Of a stretch of 64,000 nucleotides of DNA, positions 12,041 to 21,014 are shown one piece after another. The DNA is taken from NCBI GenBank assembly GCA_011009095.1, contig VTPC01008357.1, positions 67,238-131,237 on the forward strand. The letters run 5' to 3'. Positions within the stretch are counted from its first letter, which is position 1. Each line of letters begins with the position of its first letter. The position numbers and the translations under genes were made by a program. The stretch comes from Ignelater luminosus. Taxonomy: Eukaryota; Arthropoda; Insecta; Coleoptera; Elateridae. The notes under the pieces were generated by a model that saw only the letters and a list, made by a program, of their open reading frames with translations, searched no databases and was not told where the DNA came from.

Positions 12041-12914
12041 TTACATATTAAAATTATTCATTCTATTATTTCTTAAAGTGTTCCGAATTCCCTTTTCTAT
12101 TTCAAAACGTCTCAGATCGGCCCTTTCCAGAAAATCTTGTTTTTCTAAGTAACTAAAATTAAACAAAAATAAGATTATGCTACTGAATGTATCAATTTTT
12201 ATGTTGATCTTCAACTTACCCATCTTTGCTTTTGCTGTAAGCTTGTAATTCATCTTGAATATCTTCATCTTTCTTGAATTGTTCCCAATCTAATTTCGAT
12301 TTTTCTAGTGTGTTTATTTTTTGCTTTTTACCCAAGCTGCCTAATATAGAATTTAATCGCCCTCCTACAGCAGACTTTCGAGAAGAATTAGCTTTTGATG
12401 TACTGGTTGCTAATCTAGCATCTGATGAATCGGCGCTTATTTCCTTTTCTACTTTAAATTCTTCACCAGCAAATTTATAAACTTCAGTAACTTTAATTTT
12501 TTTTTGAGGTTCTACTTTGTCTACTTTTGTTTCTTTTTGTTTAACATTATCAACACTGTTAGTCTCTTCATCAGATGTTTTTGATGTTTGCAGTCGTTCA
12601 GCCCTAGTTTTGAAACCAGTGTCTTTGATAAAATCAGCCCATAACGAACTAGTCGCCTCTTTCTGTTTCTCTTCCTGTTCATTTTTCTTTGGCGTAGGGC
12701 TCAAATCTTCTATATTACTTCTTCGTTTCTTTTTTGATTTGCCCACCTTTTTTTGTCGTTTAGTGCCTCGTTTATTTGAATTCTCAGTAGATATTAGGTC
12801 ATCTTCTACATCACCATCTGATTCTTCTTCTGAAGGTAATTCAGTATTAGGTCCTTCTGGAACATAATCTTCATCACTACTTTCACTGTCATCTGGTAAA
12901 TCCGCTATGTTCAT
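12041..12914 (-). CDS. CFDP1: CFDP1/BCNT (Yeti, Swc5-like) chromatin factor
   Basis: Two exons: 12914-12220 and 12152-12041, giving 268 aa. The donor is GATGG followed by GTAAGT at 12219. The acceptor is TTTTAG before 12152. The join restores frame as DGYLEKQDFLERADLRRFE. The N-terminal half is acidic and Lys-rich with low complexity (residues 1-100), as is usual for the family. The C-terminal BCNT domain (about 185-268) carries GGRLNSILGSL, KSKLDWEQFKKDE and the ExxDFLxRxDxRxFExE signature, which spans the intron. Family members are nuclear and work with SWR1/SRCAP/Tip60-type complexes in H2A.Z exchange. The gene is head to head with TMEM170, 978 bp between start codons. Confidence 0.95.
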
Positions 12915-13818
12915 TTTATAGTATTCTGTATAAAAATGCTAATGACCAGTCTTGCGTGTAAATTGCAAAAATGAACAAAACGCCCTTATTTCTTATATTT
13001 ATTGCAGACTTTCTTTTTATAATATCGTTAAATATTTGTACTACCGGTTCGACCCACACTAGAAATTAAAGTGATTTTAGTTTTTTTATATTTATTTCCA
13101 GAGAACGGATTTTATGGAAATTCTTTCTTCAATAACCTCACAAATATGGACGCAACTACTTGAAGTTTGATGTATTTCTGGAATAGTCTGGAATTTTTGG
13201 CGTCGATTCATCGCAATTCATCACAATATTGTATTATTGGTTCCAGTAGCGTAGTTATTAGATATTAATTAACTAACAGAATGAAATATCCAAAACAAGT
13301 TTTAAATTGTAATTATACTAGACTAGTTCGATTAGGATTTTAGTTAAAATTCTTTCTAAAATAAATTTAGAGCATGCGATATTAAAGAAATGTTTAAAGT
13401 AGTGTTAGTTTATCTTGTGTATGTTACGCCAATGACCTACTGATCAGTATGCCAACATAATGATATTACTTAGAACTAAATAACTTGTAGTGTTTATAGC
13501 CAATATAATAATAAGAAGTTACTGTGTTTTGATTTAATCGGAGATTCTTCCAAAATGTCAAAATAACTGTCAGTGATTGATTTAAATGGTTTGTGTACCT
13601 ACACCTATTTATACATTTCCAACCAAAAAATGTGAAATAAACATATCTGCGGTGTAACATCTCTACAGACGTAATTTCCAAGTAGCAAACTCATTTCTCA
13701 GATGTTGAAAATGTTTTATCATTATCTAAGGCCAGATAAATAAGATAAGTAGGTGCTTGATTATAAATATTTTTCTAATGTATTAAAATTACTATTTGCC
13801 TTTAGATTTAGGCATACC

Positions 13819-13854
13819 ATGGGGAAACTCCATGTAACCAAAAGTGCAACATGA
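13819..13854 (+). promoter_or_regulatory. short upstream ORF in the TMEM170 leader
   Basis: An 11-codon frame starts at ACCATGG, a strong initiation context, and ends at TGA (13852-13854), 37 bp before the TMEM170 start. A likely acceptor (TTTGCCTTTAG) ends at 13805, so this stretch is probably the 5' part of the first coding exon. A uORF here could dampen translation. That role is inferred. Confidence 0.4.
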
Positions 13855-13891
13855 GCTAACAGCTCAGTGTGCATATCTGTAAAAGGTGACA

Positions 13892-14334
13892 ATGTCCAAG
13901 AGCACAGAGCTGGACTCTCTCAGCACTGTGTTCTGGCTGCAGCAAGATGCACTTAATACGTTTACTAAGATGTGGTATCACGTCTTCCTGTGGGCCTTGT
14001 TTTCGTCTATTTTTGTACATACGGTATGTTAATAATATTTATGTTTCCATTTTAGAAATTAACTAGATATTTTCTTTTTGCTTTTCAGATAGCAGCATTG
14101 ATAGCATTTTTAACTCTAAGAAAACATAAATTTGGAAAATTTTTCCCTATATTGATATTATTAATGGGTGTCTTACCTCCAATTACGTCAGGTATCGTGA
14201 GCAGTGCCGCTGTAGCTTTTGTATATCGAGCAGCAACTTATCCTATGGAACCCCTTTATGCGCTGTTCTGGGGTGTTGGTCAGACTGTTGTATCTGCTTG
14301 TATTGGATTTACACGCATTCTGGCAACCTTGTAA
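13892..14334 (+). CDS. TMEM170: TMEM170 family membrane protein
   Basis: Two coding exons: 13892-14023 and 14089-14334, giving 125 aa. The donor is ACG followed by GTATGT and the acceptor is TTTTCAG; the junction is phase 0. Three hydrophobic segments lie at about residues 29-52, 60-85 and 97-120. Family signatures are present: MWYHVFLWALFSSIF, FGKFFPILILLMGVLPPITS, and the conserved C-terminus ending RILATL. Vertebrate TMEM170A sits in the ER and nuclear envelope and shapes ER sheets and nuclear pores. Length matches the family (about 130-145 aa). It lies next to CFDP1, head to head. An AATAAA at 15008 would give a 3' UTR of about 670 bp. Confidence 0.95.
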
Positions 14335-16810
14335 ATGTTTCTCAAGTAGATTTCTTCTGATAATACAGTCAAGTGACTATATTTATTTAAGTATTTAAAC
14401 TTCACTAATTGTGATGGTGCTACAAGCATAGTTAGGAAAAAGATATTGATTTTGTATCTTCACGTTTTTTATTTATTTGGTATATATGAATGTTATTGGT
14501 GTATATTTTCATCAAATGTATAAAGTACACTTTTTTTAGTTGTAGGAATTTTTTGTATATAAATGCACTTGTACAAATAGTCTAGCTAATATAAAATAAT
14601 GGAGCCTAAATTAGCATACATAAAATGCAGTTTTTGTTTAATTACTATTCTCTCAGTGAATTTCAAGAATTAAGATTTCACAAGAGATTAATAACATTAA
14701 AGAATTTTTGATGTCAATGCGATAGTAAAAAAGTAACAATAAGAACACTTCTTAGAAACCAGTATTTTATATCACTGCCTATACTAATTGAATTGAAAGA
14801 TGCTGCAAGGAAATATGTGCTACGTGTTCTCCATTAATATATTCCCTCTTTGCATCTTTTGGTTTGATTGCTTTGAGAGTAGCAAGATGAAAATTCTTAA
14901 ATGCTTTAGTGGAATTAAAGAAACTGCAAATGATAAGGCTACTTAAATGAAAATTTCTGTATAAATTTCAACATTTTTGAAGGTTTATATAAAAAAAAAA
15001 ACTGATAAATAAAGATTAATCAGATGTGTATGGTTTCACACATTGCACTTTGTATTGTACTGATTATTGTTTAATGTATAACCTAATAAGTACAATATCA
15101 CATGGAAATTATTTATTGATTACAATTTGAAATCTCATAAACCATAAGAAATATGAAGTAGGTTAGATTACATGAAAGTTTCATACTTTAGAGGTTAATT
15201 TATTGATGTTATTGTTTCTTCGAAAAAATTTGTTACAAGTGAAAATGCTTTAAAACTGAATTTTTGTAGAGCAAGTTAAAGTATAAAGGTGTTAAAGAAA
15301 GGGTTTTAGACAATCTGACATTAAACAAAAAAAAGTATTTTGTGATTGTTTTTTGTTTTTATATGGAGATAGAGTACAATGGCATAATCACAATTTTTTT
15401 TATATGGGATGCCTATTTTATTTTGATGCTATCAAACAATTCCTTTAAAATGCTTTCTGGTGCTATAGGTTTTACGTAGTTATTCTTTTGTTTTGGAAAG
15501 TTATTGAACAAAAACCATTTTTCAAGCAAAACATAAAACGGCTATGGTTAATTTTAAATTTAATAAATAGCAGATAAACGTTTTTGTTAAATAAATTTGT
15601 TAAGAAGTAAAACAAAAGAGTTCTCTTTTCACTGAATTTTATTGAGGTGCATAGCTCCACTTATAGATACCATTTTATTTATAATGTTTTATTAATGATG
15701 TAGATGTATGACATGAAAGCGGACTAATCATTGAAGATTCAGATTTAAGGCTTGCTTAATAATTAATACATTGTATATCTAAAATACCATAAGCAGAAAA
15801 AATAAGGAATTTTCTGTTATTAATATTTTTTGCAACCAGAAATTGTTATATTTTCTAGAGATCTTACTAATGTTCTTTGTAGTCATAAAGGGTTTGAATT
15901 AAATTGAATGAAAGACAACCAAATTAGTAACCATAAACTTTCTTTGGCGTTTACTGAATTTTCTGAAATTTTATACGTTAATCATTTTATAACAACCTAA
16001 ATTTGCAAAGATATTCAAAAAAGCTAATTGTGGGTTTTCCCCATTGTGGATTGGGTTTCTATTCTGGTGCGCTACACAAAATGGTTGCTCATCACTGATC
16101 TATAAACCCTGCTTGCTGGTTATTTTTAACGAGATACCCTGTATGATTCTAGACAAATACATTCAGAAGAGGGACTCTGAACTGAATATTTCTGTTAATT
16201 TCAGTATGCTACACTCACTTTAGCTAGTTAATAGGAGTAGGATGGCAGCAGCTAGTTCTTATCGATAGATAATGTCACAACTTTGCTAATGATGTTAAAA
16301 GATAAGAAAAATCTTAATTTACTTATTCATCAAATGTATTAAACAAGAAATATACAGTACAGGAGTATCTAGATCAAAATTTCAAGCTTGCTTGCAAAAA
16401 TACTGAAAATAATTGTGATTAGTTGTTTTTTTGGGAAGAAGATACCACTTCACAGGCTGTGGTTCTAAACTGGATTCCTGTGTGACCTGTCACCTTGTCA
16501 AATTAAAGATCAAGTGTTCCTTATTTTTCCTTCTACTGTATGTATACGTACTTTAAGATATGAATTAGTTAAAAACATGTAGTAGAATAATTTAGATGAA
16601 TACTATGGTACTCCAACATCCATCATTCATTTATCTGGGGAATGTAATTGATTATATTAACATTTTCAGTTGAACACTTGTTAACAATAATACGTCACAG
16701 TTAAAATAGTAAAAATTGATTGCATTTCATCCATGTAGCGACAATCTTTGACCAAAATTTATGATTTATATCATTGCTCTAATAGACATATTTTTTGTAT
16801 TCCATTAATG
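14335..16810. other. TMEM170 3' UTR and spacer
   Basis: AT-rich with no further coding frame. Positions 15380-15540 resemble the interior of the inverted-repeat element at 10310-10490 (both contain TATTCTTTTGTTTT flanked by similar sequence), so this is an eroded piece of the same family. Confidence 0.5.
15008..15013 (+). terminator. AATAAA poly(A) signal, candidate for TMEM170
   Basis: Canonical hexamer downstream of the TMEM170 stop. Other AT-rich variants occur earlier, so the true end is not certain. Confidence 0.35.
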
Positions 16811-17048
16811 CTGCCCTGCAAAGCAAAAAGGTCCTAACTCTGAAACTCATAATTTTGGGATATTGAGTGAAACGTATTTGGTTTTCTTCTAATTTACATA
16901 GAATAGGATGTTTTAAAAATTGATCTGTATCACTTATTTTCAAAGTTAGGGCTTTCTTGTTTGGTATACAAATAAATTTCAGTACAAAGAATCCTAAACT
17001 TGATTTTGTTAATTTTTCAATTTAGGACCTTTTTGCTTTGCAGGGCAG
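16811..17048. mobile_element. MITE with perfect 27-bp terminal inverted repeats
   Basis: The left end begins CTGCCCTGCAAAGCAAAAAG and continues GTCCTAA; the right end is its exact inverse for 27 bp. The element is 238 bp. A weaker inverted copy of the subterminal motif (GTTAGGGCTTTCTTGT) lies inside, near 16950. I see no clear target duplication and no coding capacity, so the superfamily is not assigned. Confidence 0.85.
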
Positions 17049-17489
17049 AATCCTTAAATCAATTAGTTTTGAATATACTCAAGTAGACAATTATCAGCAA
17101 GAGACCTTGAATGAGATGAATCTTATGGCGGCCAGCCATAAAGAAATATTTTTTATTAAAAGTAAGCTGTTTATTAGAATGTGTTCTGAAAAATGGAAGT
17201 GGTACACAAGCTTATAATTACACTAATCAACATTATCAATTATTTCTTATATTTATAGACGTTCTTGCATCTTAGTTCAACACGTGCTCAAATACCATAC
17301 AGAGTATACTGCCTTAGTTGCTCTTTATTAGATATGACTATCGAAAATCCAAATTTTCCCGATTATGCAATTATGTCAAACAGGTCAAATACTGATCAGA
17401 GAAATTCTTTCTATAATACTGATCCATGATATTAAAAACTTAATTTACTTCAGTGCTGCACTTTATGTGAAAGTGCCAAGACATCTAGG

Positions 17490-18000
17490 TTGTTGCAGTT
17501 CACCGTGCTCTCCATTTCATTTCCGTAATGGTTTGGCGTCCCATCTTGGAATGCCATACGAGAGTCCCTCTTCCAGCTAAGAGTTCAACCTGAGTTGGGG
17601 ACTCTAATCTGTCTGGAACATCACTACAACAGCGATCCGACGGATGTCTACGGTATGGGGCAGGGGCAAGTCTAACCATAGATAAGGGATTTGAGGTGAT
17701 TTTGGGCGGTCTACCGAAGTCTGAAAGTTCCCACACTCCCCAGTGATTAAAACCAAAACTCTTTGAGGAGGTGAGGCAAGTACATTCGTGGTCCACCCAG
17801 GGGGGCAATGCAAATGCAACGTCCATTCTAGAAAGTATTTTGCCTTCTCTAAAATAATAGGAAGGAAATTTCTGCCCTTTAGAAATTTTATTTTCCCGCC
17901 CAAACTTTTGCTTCTGACTACAGCCCTGGGTCCACCCCCCTATCGCGTCAGCCAGCGTCTTCATCCTGCGGTTTTAACAACACATTCTACCACTGTAACA
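17490..18000. repeat. GC-rich island, probable unclassified transposon fragment
   Basis: Base composition is far richer in GC than its surroundings. Long frames are open on both strands (minus 17500-17964, 154 codons; minus 17604-17903; plus 17788-18051), which is typical of foreign or repeat DNA rather than one real gene. I do not recognise the minus-strand translations. No terminal repeats are evident. Confidence 0.45.
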
Positions 18001-18108
18001 CATACTGGTGCATTAGTGTGGTCCCTAAAAGACCAATCTACGCAACAATAATTACCTAGAACGGCAACACCGGCCATTACAAAGTATTACAAGTTGATTC
18101 CATTATAC

Positions 18109-18259
18109 TTACTTGATAGAAACCGGATCTGGAAAACTGAATAAATAATTGAAACCGGCATGGGGGTCTCTCCAGACGACATGGAAATGGTCGCCTTCAG
18201 ACTCTAAACTAGGCATGGAGCAATCTATAGAAATGCTGTTTAACAAATTAAATGTTAGC
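18109..18259 (-). CDS. unassigned terminal exon
   Basis: On the minus strand a long pyrimidine tract ending CTTCCTCAG (18262-18260) precedes an open frame of 49 codons that ends at TAA (18111-18109). The translation includes CSMPSLESEGDHFHVVWRD and ends FNYLFSFPDPVSIK. Codon use and amino-acid mix look like real coding sequence, but I cannot name the family. The frame begins one base into a codon, so an upstream exon is required. That exon would have to lie beyond Pgm1 (placing Pgm1 in an intron) or in the 180 bp between the two. It could also be a relic. Confidence 0.45.
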
Positions 18260-18440
18260 CTGAGGAAGAATATGTAGATAAGCAGAGGAAGTTAATAAAT
18301 TAAATAACAAAACTACGAAAATAAATTATTGCATTTCTTATAAATATACAGGAAATGTTAGAAATACTGGTTAGGTATACTACTTATGTACTACTGTACA
18401 ATAATGAACGTTATTACATTTGCGTGAATATAAAATCTTC

Positions 18441-20126
18441 TTAGGTTATAACCGTCGGCTCATCTTGGCCGATAAAACTTTTCAGTTTTGATATTTTAAG
18501 AGCAATATCGATTAATGGTCTTAACATTACGTGAGGATCGTCATTTATTTTGGTCTTTTCATAACCGTCAATGTATATTCGTACGGTGGCACCAGAACTT
18601 ATAGTTCCTGACAATCGAAATATAATCCTAGAACCATCTTGAAAAACAATTCTTATACCTTGCTTCTTTGCTACACTTTTATCAACAGGATCTGAGTATG
18701 AAAAATTATCAACTTCTTTAATTACGTAAGTTTTCCCACCACCAGTGAAGTTTTTACCAACAATTTCTTCGCTAGCTATAAGCTTTTCAAGATGTTCCAT
18801 CAGTTTATTTGCACCTGCTTCATCGCATTCTTCGTAATCGTATCTGACACAGTAATCTCTACCATAAGTTTTCCAGTGCTCTCGTACAATATCTTCGACG
18901 CTCATTTTTTTGTGATCAATAATAGTTAACCATGTCAAAACAGCCCATACACCATCTTTCTCGCGAACATGATCCGACCCAGTTCCAAAGCTTTCTTCAC
19001 CACACAGCGATACGTGACCAGAATCCATAAGATTTCCAAAATATTTCCAACCAGTCGGAACTTCAAACAGTTCTTTATTTAATTTTTTAGCTACTCTATC
19101 GACTGCGGGAGCAGTGGGCATTGAACGAGCAAATCCACGCACTTGGCGATTTTGGAAATATGGTATGCAATCTAAATTATTTGCTATGATAGCTAAACTA
19201 TCACTTGGTGAAACAAAAAATCCATTTTTACCAACGATCATGTTTCGATCCCCATCTGCATCGAGAGCAGCCCCAAAATCATATTTGGGATCTGCTTTAA
19301 TTGTATCTATTAAATCTTTAGCATAAGTTAAATTAGGATTAGGTTGAACTTCACCGAAATTGTCCAGTGGAATGAAACGGATAATGCTTTCAGGATCACT
19401 CTTCAATTCTTGTACAAGTATTCTTTCTATATATACTCCAGTAACTCCATTCATAGCATCAATTAAAACATTAAATGGCGGTCTATTATTGCTTCCGTTT
19501 ATTAAATTACTTAATCTTTGAAAATCAAAAATAGATTTCATTAGGCTTACATAATCTTCAACAGGATCTACTGTTTCGACTTCAAAATGTCGGCCATCAA
19601 CAGAAAAGACATTAACTCCGTGTCTTTGGATGTCACAATCCAAACCTGGAGTAAGTTTGTATTGAGTTATACGTTTTGTTAAATCGTAGATTTTATTTGT
19701 TAATTGATCTGGAGCTGGACCACCACTTTCTATGTTATATTTAATACCAAAGTCATTTCTTATGCCTCCAGGATTATGTGATGCAGTCAGAAGAATGCCA
19801 CCCAATAAATTACGCGATCGAATCACACCAGACATAGCTGGGCTCGATAAAAGCCCTCTTCTTCCTATTATAAGTTTTTTTACTTCATTTGCGGACGCAA
19901 TTCTAATAATAATCCTAATTGCTTGCATCGTAAAGTATCTGCCATCACCCCCAACAACTAAAGTAGAACCTTTTACTTTTTCTCCTAAAGCGTCTAAAAT
20001 GCACTGAATATAATTTTCAGTATAATGTTTCTCTAAAAACAGTTTAACTTTTTTTCTCAAACCGTCAGTGCCTGGTTTTTGGTCTTCAAAAGGAGTTGTA
20101 GGAACCACAACACTTTCTAAAGACAT
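18441..20126 (-). CDS. Pgm1: phosphoglucomutase
   Basis: A single uninterrupted frame of 561 aa, the usual length of eukaryotic PGM1. It interconverts glucose 1-phosphate and glucose 6-phosphate in the cytosol, linking glycogen and trehalose metabolism with glycolysis. The catalytic phosphoserine loop TASHNPGG places Ser116. The Mg-binding loop DADGDR has Asp289, Asp291 and Asp293. The sugar-binding loop is CGEESFG at 375-381. The phosphate-binding loop RLSGTISSGATVRIYID is near 505. The C-terminus PTVIT matches the family. All key residues are intact. No introns interrupt the coding region. It is divergent from RELCH, 888 bp between start codons. Confidence 0.98.
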   Translation of the reverse strand: MSLESVVVPTTPFEDQKPGTDGLRKKVKLFLEKHYTENYIQCILDALGEKVKGSTLVVGGDGRYFTMQAIRIIIRIASANEVKKLIIGRRGLLSSPAMSGVIRSRNLLGGILLTASHNPGGIRNDFGIKYNIESGGPAPDQLTNKIYDLTKRITQYKLTPGLDCDIQRHGVNVFSVDGRHFEVETVDPVEDYVSLMKSIFDFQRLSNLINGSNNRPPFNVLIDAMNGVTGVYIERILVQELKSDPESIIRFIPLDNFGEVQPNPNLTYAKDLIDTIKADPKYDFGAALDADGDRNMIVGKNGFFVSPSDSLAIIANNLDCIPYFQNRQVRGFARSMPTAPAVDRVAKKLNKELFEVPTGWKYFGNLMDSGHVSLCGEESFGTGSDHVREKDGVWAVLTWLTIIDHKKMSVEDIVREHWKTYGRDYCVRYDYEECDEAGANKLMEHLEKLIASEEIVGKNFTGGGKTYVIKEVDNFSYSDPVDKSVAKKQGIRIVFQDGSRIIFRLSGTISSGATVRIYIDGYEKTKINDDPHVMLRPLIDIALKISKLKSFIGQDEPTVIT

Positions 20127-20305
20127 TTTAGTGATGAAACGGTATTTGTGAACACACGTTCACTAGAAATGATTAACTGCAAAATCTTGTAAATGTTTCT
20201 GATATAGATTGCTTTTGCTTTCTTACAGATATCAAAATCTGAATTTTGATAGAATAAGGTTATGTGTCAAATATCGATCAAAACGACATTGTTGCAAGTG
20301 ACATC

Positions 20306-20333
20306 ATGCCATGGTAACAAGTTTCCAAGCAAC
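20306..20333. promoter_or_regulatory. two adjacent X-box-like motifs
   Basis: ATGCCATGGTAAC and GTTTCCAAGCAAC stand 3 bp apart. Both resemble RFX X-box sites (two half-sites with a short spacer). They lie about 180 bp upstream of the Pgm1 start and 680 bp upstream of RELCH. RFX factors drive ciliary and some general genes. Function here is inferred from sequence alone. Confidence 0.4.
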
Positions 20334-20414
20334 TCGATCTCGCACATCTTAACTTTACCTGTCCGATTTTTGTCTGGAAACCCTGGAAACCAAACTATAA
20401 CATCAAGCTAGCGG

Positions 20415-20422
20415 TGACGTCA
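20415..20422. promoter_or_regulatory. CRE palindrome TGACGTCA
   Basis: A perfect 8-bp CREB/ATF-type palindrome in the Pgm1-RELCH divergent spacer. A single 8-mer is weak evidence on its own. Confidence 0.35.
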
Positions 20423-21014
20423 CGGTCACGATGTTAATTCTGACATCATAATTTCTCAAGTCTGCTAAAAATGATACAAGATTTGGAAGATTGTACCCTT
20501 CTTTGAACGAGTTTTTAACGAATACATTATAGAAAACACATAAAGCTCAAGAATTAACTACATTATAGATTTTCGAGGCTTTTTCGAAGAGAATGTCTGA
20601 GGTCATATGCCTAGCCCACAAATATGTCCAGTCTTGTTTACCTTTTCAGATTCACTCTGTATATTTATATAACTTGGAATTTTCCTTTTCTCTAGACTTC
20701 TTAATAATTCAAAATGTCTAATGTAAAAGAAGAGAGAATTATAAGAAAATAATGAAATTTGTTGTATATAAATAATGTACTGACTAATAATAATGATTAA
20801 TGAATTAATAATCACTACTTTGCTACTAAACTTCATTACCGAACGTATTAGGATAAAGTTTAATTTTAATAAGTTGGCACTTACAATGTGACGTTTACTT
20901 CGTCATGTGCATGTGTCATTCTAAAAATATTTTGATTGTCAATGTGTACAATCTGTATTAACTTTTTAATCATGTTTTTAAACTTGTCATGTTGTTTTTA
21001 ATTAATTTAATAAA

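Noticed and set aside
12517-12867. 116-codon plus-strand ORF
   Set aside because: Antisense shadow of the low-complexity CFDP1 N-terminal region.
17965-18056. Continuation of the 18109-18259 exon across a 50-60 bp intron
   Set aside because: Both reading through and splicing at TTCTAG (ending near 18051) give an immediate stop, so the exon is best treated as terminal.
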